A stretch of DNA of 64,000 nucleotides from Bacteroidales bacterium. Lineage in GTDB: Bacteria; Bacteroidota; Bacteroidia; Bacteroidales; P3. Shown here piece by piece: positions 45,062 through 52,273 of the stretch. The stretch lies in contig JAFXAA010000027.1 of the NCBI GenBank assembly GCA_017522105.1, forward strand, positions 1-64,000. The letters run 5' to 3'. The first letter of the stretch is position 1. Each line of letters begins with the position of its first letter. A model generated the notes under the pieces. That model was not told where the DNA came from and made no database searches. It saw nothing but the letters and a program-made list of their open reading frames with translations. A program made the translations under genes and the position numbers.

Positions 45062-45844
45062 ATGAAAAAAGTCGTATTAACCCTCACGCTTGCTGCTTTC
45101 GCATTTGCAGCTAATGCACAGTTCGTGATTGGTGGCCAGCTTGGCTTCAACACCAATGGCGGCAGAACCGCTAATGAGACCAACGTCGGCGGCACGACCA
45201 CCGCATGGAATGTCCCCGCTACTGCCTCCAGCAGACTCACCATTCTCCCGAAGGTTGGCTATCAGCTCAACGACAACATGCAGGTTGGTGCCCAGCTGGG
45301 TCTCACCTACAACTTCACTCGCACCTACGGTGCTATTTATGGTGCCGCCTACACCCCTGCCTTCGACAAGGCTGAAGACTGGCAGAACCAGTGGAACATG
45401 GGCTTCCAGATTGCCCCTTACTTCCGCTACAATGTGACGGAGTTCGGCAACTTCACCCTCTTCTGTGAGGCCGCCCTGCCCATCAACATCAACGGCAAGA
45501 CCCACTTCAAAGATCACGCTACTGAAATCAGCGCCGTTCAGCCCGCTGTCGACACTGCTTATGTTGGCAACACCAATAGTGGCAGCTTCGGCATCACCAT
45601 CACCCCGGGTCTGAACTACAAACTCAACGACAACATCTCCCTCGACCTCTATGTCGACCTGCTCGGCCTTGGCTTTGTCCACGGTTGGAACAGAACCTAC
45701 ATTGACAACAGCACCAGCGGCACCACCAACACCAGCGATGCAAGAACCTCTACCAACAGATTCTACTTCACTGCCAACATGAATGCCCAGACTGTTGCTG
45801 CCCACCTCAACCTCTTCCGCATCGGTTTCAACTATCACTTCTAA
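45062..45844 (+). CDS. outer-membrane beta-barrel protein
   Basis: A 260-residue protein with a signal peptide (MKKVVLTLTLAAFAFAANA) and alternating amphipathic strands ending in the aromatic residue F typical of barrel C termini (RIGFNYHF). Segments such as LPKVGYQLNDNMQVGAQLGL and GLNYKLNDNISLDLYVDLLG fit a small 8-10-strand porin-like or OmpW/OprF-type barrel. Transport role unknown. It follows the coiled-coil lipoprotein by 63 bp and is in turn followed by another small lipoprotein. Confidence 0.83.
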   Translation: MKKVVLTLTLAAFAFAANAQFVIGGQLGFNTNGGRTANETNVGGTTTAWNVPATASSRLTILPKVGYQLNDNMQVGAQLGLTYNFTRTYGAIYGAAYTPAFDKAEDWQNQWNMGFQIAPYFRYNVTEFGNFTLFCEAALPININGKTHFKDHATEISAVQPAVDTAYVGNTNSGSFGITITPGLNYKLNDNISLDLYVDLLGLGFVHGWNRTYIDNSTSGTTNTSDARTSTNRFYFTANMNAQTVAAHLNLFRIGFNYHF

Positions 45845-45933
45845 ACCGAAGGACACGGAAGTGTTTTGAATGACAATTAAACAGGGGCTTCCCCGATATG
45901 AGGTTCAAACAGGCAACTATAAACATTTAAGCT

Positions 45934-46449
45934 ATGAAACGTATTTTTGCAGCATGCCTTTCCGCTATGGCATTGTTTGGCCTCGTATCGTGCGAGAAGT
46001 CCGGCGCCTATGTGCCGGAGACCTTCACCCCGACCACGATAGAGCAGACCGTCTGGCTGGGTTCCAATTACATCGACGAGACAAGCGACCCTGATGTCTG
46101 GGTGCTCGCTTTTGCAACCGACAACGAGGTGGCCTATTGGGAAGGTAAATCCTCTGAATTATCCCGCGAGGAGGAAAACTACAGCAAGGGTTTCACTCAG
46201 GAAGATATTGCTTCGATGCCTGAAGGTACGGTCGTGGGAACATACACCTATGTTGACGGCAACGGCAGCATGGTTCTTCCTACCGGTGTTGCTTCGTTCA
46301 GCATCAACAAGGATGTCCTCACCCTCACTCTGAACGGCGAGGTCAAGACCCTGCAGCAGCTTGAGAGCGAACCAGATCACCCCCAACACCCCGACTATCC
46401 CAACGGTGGTGACGACTGGGGCAATGACGACTGGGGCAATGACTATTAA
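45934..46449 (+). CDS. small lipoprotein with Trp-rich acidic tail
   Basis: A 171-residue lipoprotein: lipobox L-V-S-C at residues 17-20, followed by a beta-rich domain I do not recognise (WLGSNYIDETSDPDVWVLAF, TVVGTYTYVDGNGSMVLPTG). The C terminus is an acidic, tryptophan-containing direct repeat, DDWGN twice then DY, preceded by a His/Pro stretch. ATG 45934 begins the signal peptide. A strong terminator follows. Confidence 0.75.
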   Translation: MKRIFAACLSAMALFGLVSCEKSGAYVPETFTPTTIEQTVWLGSNYIDETSDPDVWVLAFATDNEVAYWEGKSSELSREEENYSKGFTQEDIASMPEGTVVGTYTYVDGNGSMVLPTGVASFSINKDVLTLTLNGEVKTLQQLESEPDHPQHPDYPNGGDDWGNDDWGNDY

Positions 46450-46483
46450 TCATTGTCTTGAGTACAGTGAATAATAAACAATT

Positions 46484-46518
46484 AGGCGGCTCTCATGCGG
46501 AGCCGCCTTTCTTTTTTT
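46484..46518 (+). terminator. intrinsic terminator after the small lipoprotein gene
   Basis: Arms AGGCGGCTC (46484-46492) and GAGCCGCCT (46500-46508), loop of 7 nt, followed by TTCTTTTTTT. Confidence 0.92.
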
Positions 46519-46552
46519 GTTAATAAACAGTGCGGGATAGAGAAAAAAGTCG

Positions 46553-46560
46553 TATCTTTG
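46553..46560 (+). promoter_or_regulatory. -7 element of the DRTGG-PHP operon
   Basis: TATCTTTGCA, 32 nt before ATG 46593. No TTTG box at the ideal distance. Confidence 0.5.
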
Positions 46561-46592
46561 CAGTCGCAAAGGGATTATAAAAACACATCAAT

Positions 46593-46928
46593 ATGAAAGT
46601 AAGAGAACTTGTAGAGAAGCTGAACCTCAAGGTGGTCAGTGGAGAAAATGGCCTCGACCGCGACATCGACGGCTGCTATGTCAGCGACCTGCTGAGCGAC
46701 GTTATGGGCAATGCCGAGATGGGTAACGTGTGGGTCACGCTGCAGACGCACAAAAACGTCATGGCCATCGCCTCGCTCAAGGAGTTGGCCTGCGTCATAC
46801 TGGTCAAGAACCTCATGCCCAGCGACGACACCATAGAGCAGAGCAACGAAGAGGGCATCCCGTTCCTCTCCACCGACATGCAGACTTACGAGACCGTAGG
46901 CAAGATATACCAGCTTTTGAATGCGTGA
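46593..46928 (+). CDS. DRTGG-domain protein
   Basis: A 111-residue single-domain protein: MKVRELVEKLNLKVVSGENG, GCYVSDLLSDVMGNAEMGNVWVTLQTHKNVMAIASL and VILVKNLMPSDDTIEQSNEEGIPFLST match the DRTGG (HPr-kinase N-terminal-like) domain. In anaerobes this gene commonly precedes a PHP-domain gene near hydrogenase or redox clusters; here it is followed by the PHP gene but no hydrogenase. Residues L-N-A and the stop are encoded by an octamer array. Ligand unknown. Confidence 0.85.
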   Translation: MKVRELVEKLNLKVVSGENGLDRDIDGCYVSDLLSDVMGNAEMGNVWVTLQTHKNVMAIASLKELACVILVKNLMPSDDTIEQSNEEGIPFLSTDMQTYETVGKIYQLLNA

Positions 46929-47008
46929 ATGTGTTAATGTGTCAGTGTGTAAGTGTCTGGCGCCGTCAAATACTCACACGATAACGCATTAACGCAATAA
47001 CACATTAG
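46920..47008. repeat. 8-bp-word hairpin between DRTGG and PHP genes
   Basis: Left octamers (AATGCGTG, AATGTGTT, AATGTGTC, AGTGTGTA) start inside the DRTGG gene and include its stop codon. Right octamers (ACGCATTA, ACGCAATA, ACACATTA) run to the PHP start. The arms are partly complementary around a GGCGCC centre. Confidence 0.8.
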
Positions 47009-47010
47009 AT

Positions 47011-47778
47011 ATGCTCAACGCCTACAAAGCCGACCTGCACATCCACACGGTGCTCTCGCCGTGCGGCGATCTTGAGATGTCGCCCACGGCCATAGTGAAG
47101 CGTGCCGTGACGCGCGGGCTCGACATGATAGCCATCACCGACCACAACACCACGCGGCAGGTGAAGCTCACCCAGCGCCTTGGCCGCGAACAGGGCTTGT
47201 TTGTGATAGGCGGCGTGGAAGTCACCTCACAGGAAGAGGCCCACTGCCTCTGCTTTTTCGCCGACGATGCGCAGCTCGACGCCTTCCAGGACTTTCTGGA
47301 CAAGCACCTGCCGCCGATACCCCTCGACGAAGACCGCTTCGGCTACCAGCTCATCGTGGACGAGAACGAGGAGATTGTGGGCGACGAGCCTTATCTCCTG
47401 CATACAGCCATAGATGTGGACATCGACGGCATCTACGACGAGGTGCACCGCATCGGCGGCCTTTTTGTGCCTGCACATATCAACAAAGGCACCACCAGCC
47501 TGATGAGCCAGCTGGGCTTTGTGCCGCCCGACCTCAAGGCCGACGGCCTTGAAATCAACGCGCGCACCACGCGCGACGAGATGGTGAAGAAGTTTGCCTA
47601 CCTCAAGCGCTTCACCTTCATCACCGACAGCGACGCCCACTTCATAGACAATGTGGGCGACGTCTACAACCACGTATACATGGAGCACCGCTCCTTCGAG
47701 GAGTTCGCCATGGCCCTGCACGGCGAAGAGGGGCGCTATGTGGACAGCATGTACTTCCGCGACCATAGATTAAGATAA
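47011..47778 (+). CDS. PHP-domain phosphoesterase
   Basis: A 255-residue PHP-domain protein: KADLHIHTVLSPCGDLEMS (metal ligands), MIAITDHNTTRQVK, VIGGVEVTSQEEAHCL (Glu/His) and ITDSDAHFIDNVGDVY. This is the TrpH/RNase AM-like group acting on phosphoester substrates. It is paired with the DRTGG gene upstream (joined by an 8-bp-word hairpin) and is followed 2 bp later by the DUF4476 gene. Confidence 0.88.
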   Translation: MLNAYKADLHIHTVLSPCGDLEMSPTAIVKRAVTRGLDMIAITDHNTTRQVKLTQRLGREQGLFVIGGVEVTSQEEAHCLCFFADDAQLDAFQDFLDKHLPPIPLDEDRFGYQLIVDENEEIVGDEPYLLHTAIDVDIDGIYDEVHRIGGLFVPAHINKGTTSLMSQLGFVPPDLKADGLEINARTTRDEMVKKFAYLKRFTFITDSDAHFIDNVGDVYNHVYMEHRSFEEFAMALHGEEGRYVDSMYFRDHRLR

Positions 47779-47780
47779 CG

Positions 47781-48536
47781 ATGAAAAGACTTGTTTTAGG
47801 CGCTTTTTTGTGCCTCCTGGGAGCATTTTGCTCCGCCCAGCAGCCCCAGCAGGGCGCCCCGGCGCCGCAGCGCTATACTGTGCGTTTTGAGAGTCAGCAT
47901 GGCGAGGCCTTCACCGTCTTTATCGACGGCGAGTTGCAGAACCGTATGCCGCAGACGCGCGTGATGGTGAGCAACGTCAGCAACATCACCCACGAGGTCA
48001 TCGTTGTGCTCAAGCGACCCGCCGAGAAGGCCGCCGTCATGAGCCTGCGCCCCGGCGAGCCCAATGTGCTGGTGAACATCAACTATGACCGCCGCCTCGA
48101 CAAATTGTACCTCTACACACCGGCCCACAACCGCGGCGACGTTGAGGAGAAATTGCCGGAGCTGAAGGTGCCGAAGACATACGCAGACCGTAAGTCCGCC
48201 GAGGCTGACGCAGCAGTCGGTGAGTCGCGGCAGGATACTGTCGTCAAATATACCGAGGAGCAGGTTGATTCAATGGTGGTGCGGCTCAAGGGGCAGTCCT
48301 TCGACAGCGACCGGCTGGCTCTGGCCAAGGTCATCGTGGCTTCTGCCGAGACGCTCACCTCTGCCCAGATAGCGCGTCTGGCGCGTGTTATAGACTTCAG
48401 CAACTCGCAGGTCGACTTCCTCAAGTACGCCTTCCACTATTGCGCCGACCCCGTCAACTACACTGTAGCGGTGGACATCCTCACTTTCACCAGCGACAAG
48501 CGCAAAGTGCTCGACTACATCGCCGCGCAGCGGTGA
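47781..48536 (+). CDS. DUF4476 domain-containing secreted protein
   Basis: A 251-residue exported protein with signal peptide (MKRLVLGAFLCLLGAFCSA). An N-terminal beta-sandwich-like region (RYTVRFESQHGEAFTVFIDGELQN) is followed by a C-terminal DUF4476 helical domain (MVVRLKGQSFDSDRLALAKVIVASAETLTS ... DPVNYTVAVDIL). Function unknown. The last seven codons and the stop form the first copy of a 44-bp tandem repeat that extends to 48666. Confidence 0.85.
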   Translation: MKRLVLGAFLCLLGAFCSAQQPQQGAPAPQRYTVRFESQHGEAFTVFIDGELQNRMPQTRVMVSNVSNITHEVIVVLKRPAEKAAVMSLRPGEPNVLVNINYDRRLDKLYLYTPAHNRGDVEEKLPELKVPKTYADRKSAEADAAVGESRQDTVVKYTEEQVDSMVVRLKGQSFDSDRLALAKVIVASAETLTSAQIARLARVIDFSNSQVDFLKYAFHYCADPVNYTVAVDILTFTSDKRKVLDYIAAQR

Positions 48537-48666
48537 GGTGGTCAAGTATCGCCAGCGACTACATCGCCGCGCAGCGGTGAGGTGGTCAAGTATCGCCAAC
48601 GACTACATCGCCGCGCAGCGGTGAGGTGGTCAAGTATCGCCAACGACTACATCGCCGCGCAGCGGT
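48513..48666. repeat. 44-bp tandem repeat, 3.5 copies
   Basis: Copies at 48513-48556, 48557-48600, 48601-48644 and a partial one at 48645-48666, differing by one base. The first copy contains the end of the DUF4476 gene (codons for D-Y-I-A-A-Q-R and TGA). The array fills the space between the two convergent genes. Confidence 0.95.
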
Positions 48667-48673
48667 AGCCTCT

Positions 48674-49777
48674 TCAGAGGGCTATTTGTGTGGCGGTATT
48701 GTCTTTCGTATTGATTATCTCCACGGTGTTGGAGAAGCTTACGGTGATATAAGCTTTGCTGCCATAGACCGCCAAGTCCTGTGCCACGTCGCCTAAGGCG
48801 CGTCCGTTGGCGGCGCTGAATATGTTGTTTGTGATGCTTCCGTCGGCCAGTGCCACGCGGCTCAGCGATGCTTCGTTCTCTCCCCAGTTGCCCTGATTGA
48901 GTACGTAGGCCGTACCGTCGCCGACAGGCACCACCTTGGACGGCAGCATGCCCGCCTCGCAGCTCCACTGTCGTGTGCCGTCGGCGCCGAGGCGTATGAC
49001 GTCGCCCTTTGAACCGTCGTACTCATTGGTCGTCAAGTATATGTCCTCGCCGATACAGTTGATGCTGTAGGGGTGCTCTATGCCACAGGAGGCCAGTATC
49101 TGCTCCTCGCTGTTGGTCAGTGGGGCCAGACGGTAATATGTTGCCGGTTGGGCATATCCACCGCCGCTGTAGGCATACACCGCACCGTCGCGTGTATCGA
49201 GCGCCATGTATTCGTGGCCAAGTTCCTGCACCTCGTATGTGGATGTGTTGATAAGCACAGATGTCAGCGGAGCATCCAATCCGTTGCCGCATAGCACCAT
49301 GATATGGCTGTCGTCCACGGCCTTCATCCGGTCGGGGTCTTTGGGCACAGCTATGGTGCGCTCGATGCTGAAACTGTTGATGTCCACAACAATGACTATG
49401 TTGTCGTACAGGATGCCCGACGTTGTTTGAATAAACGAGCTCGCCACGAACAGTTTGCCCTGCGACTCCACCATGCCTTCTAGGTCATAGTCGCTCTCTA
49501 TCTTCAGCATGCGGTCAATCTGTCCGCTGGCGGTGTCTATGCGCAGTATGGCTGGGGGGTAGCCGCAGCTGACATACACCTTGCCGTCATGGCACACCAT
49601 GGAGCGTGGTTTGCGGGCTGCGCCAGCGCTGTAGTCGAGTTGCTGCGCCGCCACCGTCCTGCCTTCGGTTGAGGGCGGCGTTACGGGCTCCGGTTTCGGT
49701 ATTTCCTTGTTACATGCCGTCAGGCCCAACAGGGCGGCAACAACGACGGCCAATGCTCTCATGTGTTTCATGTTCAT
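48674..49777 (-). CDS. btuG: BtuG-like surface cobalamin-binding beta-propeller lipoprotein
   Basis: A 367-residue lipoprotein (lipobox L-T-A-C near residue 22, then a proline-rich linker). The rest is a seven-bladed propeller of the DUF5074/YncE-like type, with blades such as MVCHDGKVYVSCGYPPAILRID, LEGMVESQGKLFVASSF and AVYGSKAYITVSFSNTVEII. In Bacteroides, BtuG is the surface lipoprotein that captures vitamin B12 and passes it to BtuB. Its location 9 bp after a btuB-like gene under a cobalamin riboswitch supports that role strongly. Confidence 0.87.
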   Translation of the reverse strand: MNMKHMRALAVVVAALLGLTACNKEIPKPEPVTPPSTEGRTVAAQQLDYSAGAARKPRSMVCHDGKVYVSCGYPPAILRIDTASGQIDRMLKIESDYDLEGMVESQGKLFVASSFIQTTSGILYDNIVIVVDINSFSIERTIAVPKDPDRMKAVDDSHIMVLCGNGLDAPLTSVLINTSTYEVQELGHEYMALDTRDGAVYAYSGGGYAQPATYYRLAPLTNSEEQILASCGIEHPYSINCIGEDIYLTTNEYDGSKGDVIRLGADGTRQWSCEAGMLPSKVVPVGDGTAYVLNQGNWGENEASLSRVALADGSITNNIFSAANGRALGDVAQDLAVYGSKAYITVSFSNTVEIINTKDNTATQIAL

Positions 49778-49786
49778 GTTGTTTTG

Positions 49787-51826
49787 CTATATCTCGTAAG
49801 TGATTTTTAGACGGTAGTTACGGCCCATCATGGGGTAGGAGCGCACTATCTCGTACTGAGTGCCCAGCAGGTTGAGCACCTGCACCTGCACCTGCAAGGT
49901 GCCCCAGCGCAGGTCGAACTTGTGGTCGGCGCTGAGTCCGAGGTCGCAGTAGGCAGGCAACCGTGTGTCGTCGCTGTTCTGCATGCGGTAGTAGCGTTCG
50001 CCGACCACTGTGGCTGTGGCGCCGAGGTTCACCCATCGGTTCTCCCACCGCAGGCTTGCCCCGCCGCTATGGCGCGGTGTGTAGGCCAGCTGGTGCCCGT
50101 AGGTCTTGCCCTGCGGGTTGCTGCGGTCCACGGCGTGCTGGTAGCTGTAGTTGAGCTGCATGCTTACGTTGCCCGCCTGCCCGTTGGCCGTGGCGTCAAT
50201 ACCTATAATGTCGGCCTTGCCGATGTTCTGCATGCTCCAGAGGAACATGTTCTGTGTCGGTATGGCCAGTATCTTGTCCGTCACGCGGTTGTAGTACATG
50301 TCCAGCGTGCCGCCCCAATGCTCCGCCGTGTGCGTGATGCCCAGGTTGTGCTGTCGCGCACGTTCCGGGCGCAGGTCGCGCGGTATGGTGAAGAAGTACA
50401 GCTCGCTGAAGTTGGGGGCGCGGAATGTCTCTTTGTAGAAGTAGCGCAGCGTGGTGCCCTGCCCGATAGTGTACATCAGGCTGGCGTAGGGCGAGAAGCG
50501 GCTGTAGGTAGGCATGGTGTCGAGGTCGTCCACGCGGTCGCCGATGACGGTGGCCAGCAGCTGGCCCTGCGCCTCGACGGGGCCTTTGTGCAGGCGCACC
50601 CTGGTAGTGGCCACGAGGCTGCTGCGCTGAACGGCGTAGCGTTGCTGCAGGTTGGAGTTGAGCCAGTTGACGGCGCCGTCGGCGGCGGCGTTCACGTCGA
50701 GCCATTCCGTGGCTCTCCACAGCGCGCTGCCGCTTGCATAGGCTTCGCGCTGCAGGTATTCGTTGTGCAGGTAATGGCTGCTGTTCGATGCGGCACTGTC
50801 CTCATACATGTCCCACGTCTCTTGCGCCTTGGCGAGCACCTGCCACTTCCACCGCTCCTTTTCCACACGCCAGCGCACCTGCGCGAATGCAACCTCCTCG
50901 CGGGTGCTTTCGGCCGACGGCACCTGGTTGTACAACTGCACGGGCCCCGGCAGCTGGTGCATGCCGCGCATGTAGTGCAACTTGGCGGTCAGCGTGTTGT
51001 CCTTGGCAATGGTGTAGAACAGCGACGCGTCGGCGGTCAGCATGCGCATGGCCGAGTGGCGGCGCCGCTCGCGGCTGGTCTTCCCCTGGCGGTCGGTGGT
51101 GTAGTAGAGGGTGAAGGGGTAGTCGCCGTCGCTCTTCAGGTAGTTGACCCACAGGCTGCTCTTCAGCCGTCGGCTCCACTTCTGCTCCCACAGCACCTGC
51201 GGGCTCAGCATGCCGAAGGAGCCTGCCTCCATGCCCACCTTGAGGTTGGTGCGTTCGGCGAGGAAGAATGTCGGCTCCGCGCTCACCAGGCTCAGCACGT
51301 TGCCCGCCGCGTAGGCGCGCGCCGAGAGCAGGTCGTCCTGCTGCTGCCCCTGGCTGAAACTGACGTAGGCTGCGTTGCCCAGAAGGTAGCGCCCCAGGTC
51401 CACCTGGCCGTTCTGCGAGTTGTCCACTGCCACACCGTCAATGGTCAGCGTGGAGAACTGCGTGCCCAGGCCCCTCGCCGACACGGTCTTCATGCCGCCC
51501 ACGCCGCCGTAGTCCTTCAGTGTGACGCCGGCCATGCGGCGCACGGCGTCGCTCAGCTGCATGGCTCCCTGGGCTTCTATCTTCTCCACGTCCATCACCT
51601 GCGTGGGCGCCGCCGTGCGGTGGGTCGAGGGGGCCCGCTGTGTGCTCACCTCCACCTCGTCCAGCGTGCGCACGGTGTCCTGTGCCGTGGCGGCAACAGG
51701 CTGCAGCGCAGCCGCAAAAAGCAAAGCCCTGAGGAGAGGACGTGATGCAAGCAGGGCCGGTGACGACCGCCGTGGCCGTCGGCAAACGATAAACGATACT
51801 TTACAATATAGGCTTCCAATGCTCAT
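49787..51826 (-). CDS. btuB: TonB-dependent cobalamin receptor (BtuB-like)
   Basis: A 679-residue outer-membrane receptor. The plug domain (about residues 50-165) has VSTQRAPSTHRTAAPTQVMDVEKIEA, DAVRRMAGVTLKDYGGVGGMKTVSARGLG; the barrel follows, with FRAPNFSELYFF and the terminal RNYRLKITYEI. The N terminus contains two candidate starts; ATG 51826 overlaps the stop of a 9-codon ORF and gives an unusually long basic leader before the signal helix (LLRALLFAAALQPVAATA). The upstream riboswitch identifies vitamin B12 or a related corrinoid as the substrate. Confidence 0.9.
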   Translation of the reverse strand: MSIGSLYCKVSFIVCRRPRRSSPALLASRPLLRALLFAAALQPVAATAQDTVRTLDEVEVSTQRAPSTHRTAAPTQVMDVEKIEAQGAMQLSDAVRRMAGVTLKDYGGVGGMKTVSARGLGTQFSTLTIDGVAVDNSQNGQVDLGRYLLGNAAYVSFSQGQQQDDLLSARAYAAGNVLSLVSAEPTFFLAERTNLKVGMEAGSFGMLSPQVLWEQKWSRRLKSSLWVNYLKSDGDYPFTLYYTTDRQGKTSRERRRHSAMRMLTADASLFYTIAKDNTLTAKLHYMRGMHQLPGPVQLYNQVPSAESTREEVAFAQVRWRVEKERWKWQVLAKAQETWDMYEDSAASNSSHYLHNEYLQREAYASGSALWRATEWLDVNAAADGAVNWLNSNLQQRYAVQRSSLVATTRVRLHKGPVEAQGQLLATVIGDRVDDLDTMPTYSRFSPYASLMYTIGQGTTLRYFYKETFRAPNFSELYFFTIPRDLRPERARQHNLGITHTAEHWGGTLDMYYNRVTDKILAIPTQNMFLWSMQNIGKADIIGIDATANGQAGNVSMQLNYSYQHAVDRSNPQGKTYGHQLAYTPRHSGGASLRWENRWVNLGATATVVGERYYRMQNSDDTRLPAYCDLGLSADHKFDLRWGTLQVQVQVLNLLGTQYEIVRSYPMMGRNYRLKITYEI

Positions 51827-51852
51827 TTCCGTCCTTTCCTCGAGGGCTTCAT
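51823..51852 (-). CDS. nine-codon upstream ORF coupled to btuB
   Basis: ATG 51852 encodes MKPSRKGRK and its TGA overlaps the btuB ATG (ATGA). It lies just after the B12 box of the riboswitch. It could couple ribosome entry at the riboswitch outlet to btuB translation, or it may be chance; only comparative data can tell. Confidence 0.4.
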   Translation of the reverse strand: MKPSRKGRK

Positions 51853-51861
51853 GTTTCTCTT

Positions 51862-52035
51862 GTCGGTTCCGGCAGGTCTTCTGGCTTGCCTCCGGCGCTC
51901 CGCCTTCCCGCGCGCCTGTGGCGGCGTGCAGTGGCTTGTGGAGTGCCTAACTCGTTGAGGCTCACAGCAGCGGGACTGCCCGGGATTTGCACCCGGTTCC
52001 CTATTATCGGCCCTCGCGGGCCGACCGAAACCGGC
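51862..52035 (-). promoter_or_regulatory. cobalamin riboswitch
   Basis: On the minus strand the conserved blocks occur in the usual order: AATAGGGAA, GGTGCAAATCCCGGGCAG, CCCGCTGCTGTGA, AAGCCACTG, GGGAAGG and the B12 box AGCCAGAAGACCTGCC (51886-51871). This is a complete AdoCbl-type aptamer. It is expected to reduce btuB-btuG expression when cobalamin is abundant. No separate terminator was found, so control is probably translational. Confidence 0.95.
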
Positions 52036-52037
52036 TG

Positions 52038-52068
52038 CAAAAGTACGAAGAAAATGCGACATGGCAAA
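52038..52068 (-). promoter_or_regulatory. btuB-btuG promoter
   Basis: On the minus strand TTTG (52068-52065, extended TTTTTGCCA), 19 bp, TACTTTTG (52045-52038), starting transcription at the 5' end of the riboswitch. Confidence 0.85.
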
Positions 52069-52105
52069 AATTATTTGCATCGCCATCGCTCCCCCTACGG
52101 CCCCG

Positions 52106-52212
52106 GTACGGAGCCCCTACGGCATTTCTTCAGTAGTTCTTCAGTAGTTCTTCAGTCAAACACTGAAGAACTACTGAAGAAATGCCGTAGGGACTCCGTA
52201 GGGGCTCCGTAC
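52106..52212. repeat. 11-bp-word modular hairpin F
   Basis: Between the rimO terminator and the btuB promoter. Left arm words: GGTACGGAGCC, CCTACGGCATT, TCTTCAGTAGT twice, then TCTTCAGTC at the loop. The right arm is the reverse complement of GTACGGAGCC, CCTACGGAGTC, CCTACGGCATT, TCTTCAGTAGT and TCTTCAGTG. Both arms keep the 11-bp register, but the words have changed (TCTTCAG in place of CTACGG) in both arms together. The rest of the 420-bp gap is promoter, riboswitch and terminator. Confidence 0.85.
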
Positions 52213-52219
52213 AAAACAG

Positions 52220-52253
52220 AAACCCGCGACGAAGACCTCTTCGTCGCGGGTTT
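52220..52253 (-). terminator. terminator after rimO
   Basis: A perfect 16-bp inverted repeat (arms AAACCCGCGACGAAGA and complement, 2-nt centre), with T-rich sequence on both flanks; 21 bp beyond the rimO stop. Confidence 0.85.
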
Positions 52254-52273
52254 TTGCTGTTTTGCGCTGTTGT

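Noticed and set aside
48513-48666. The 44-bp repeat as a CRISPR or integration site
   Set aside because: Copies are adjacent without spacers and start inside a coding end; no integrase or cas gene is nearby.
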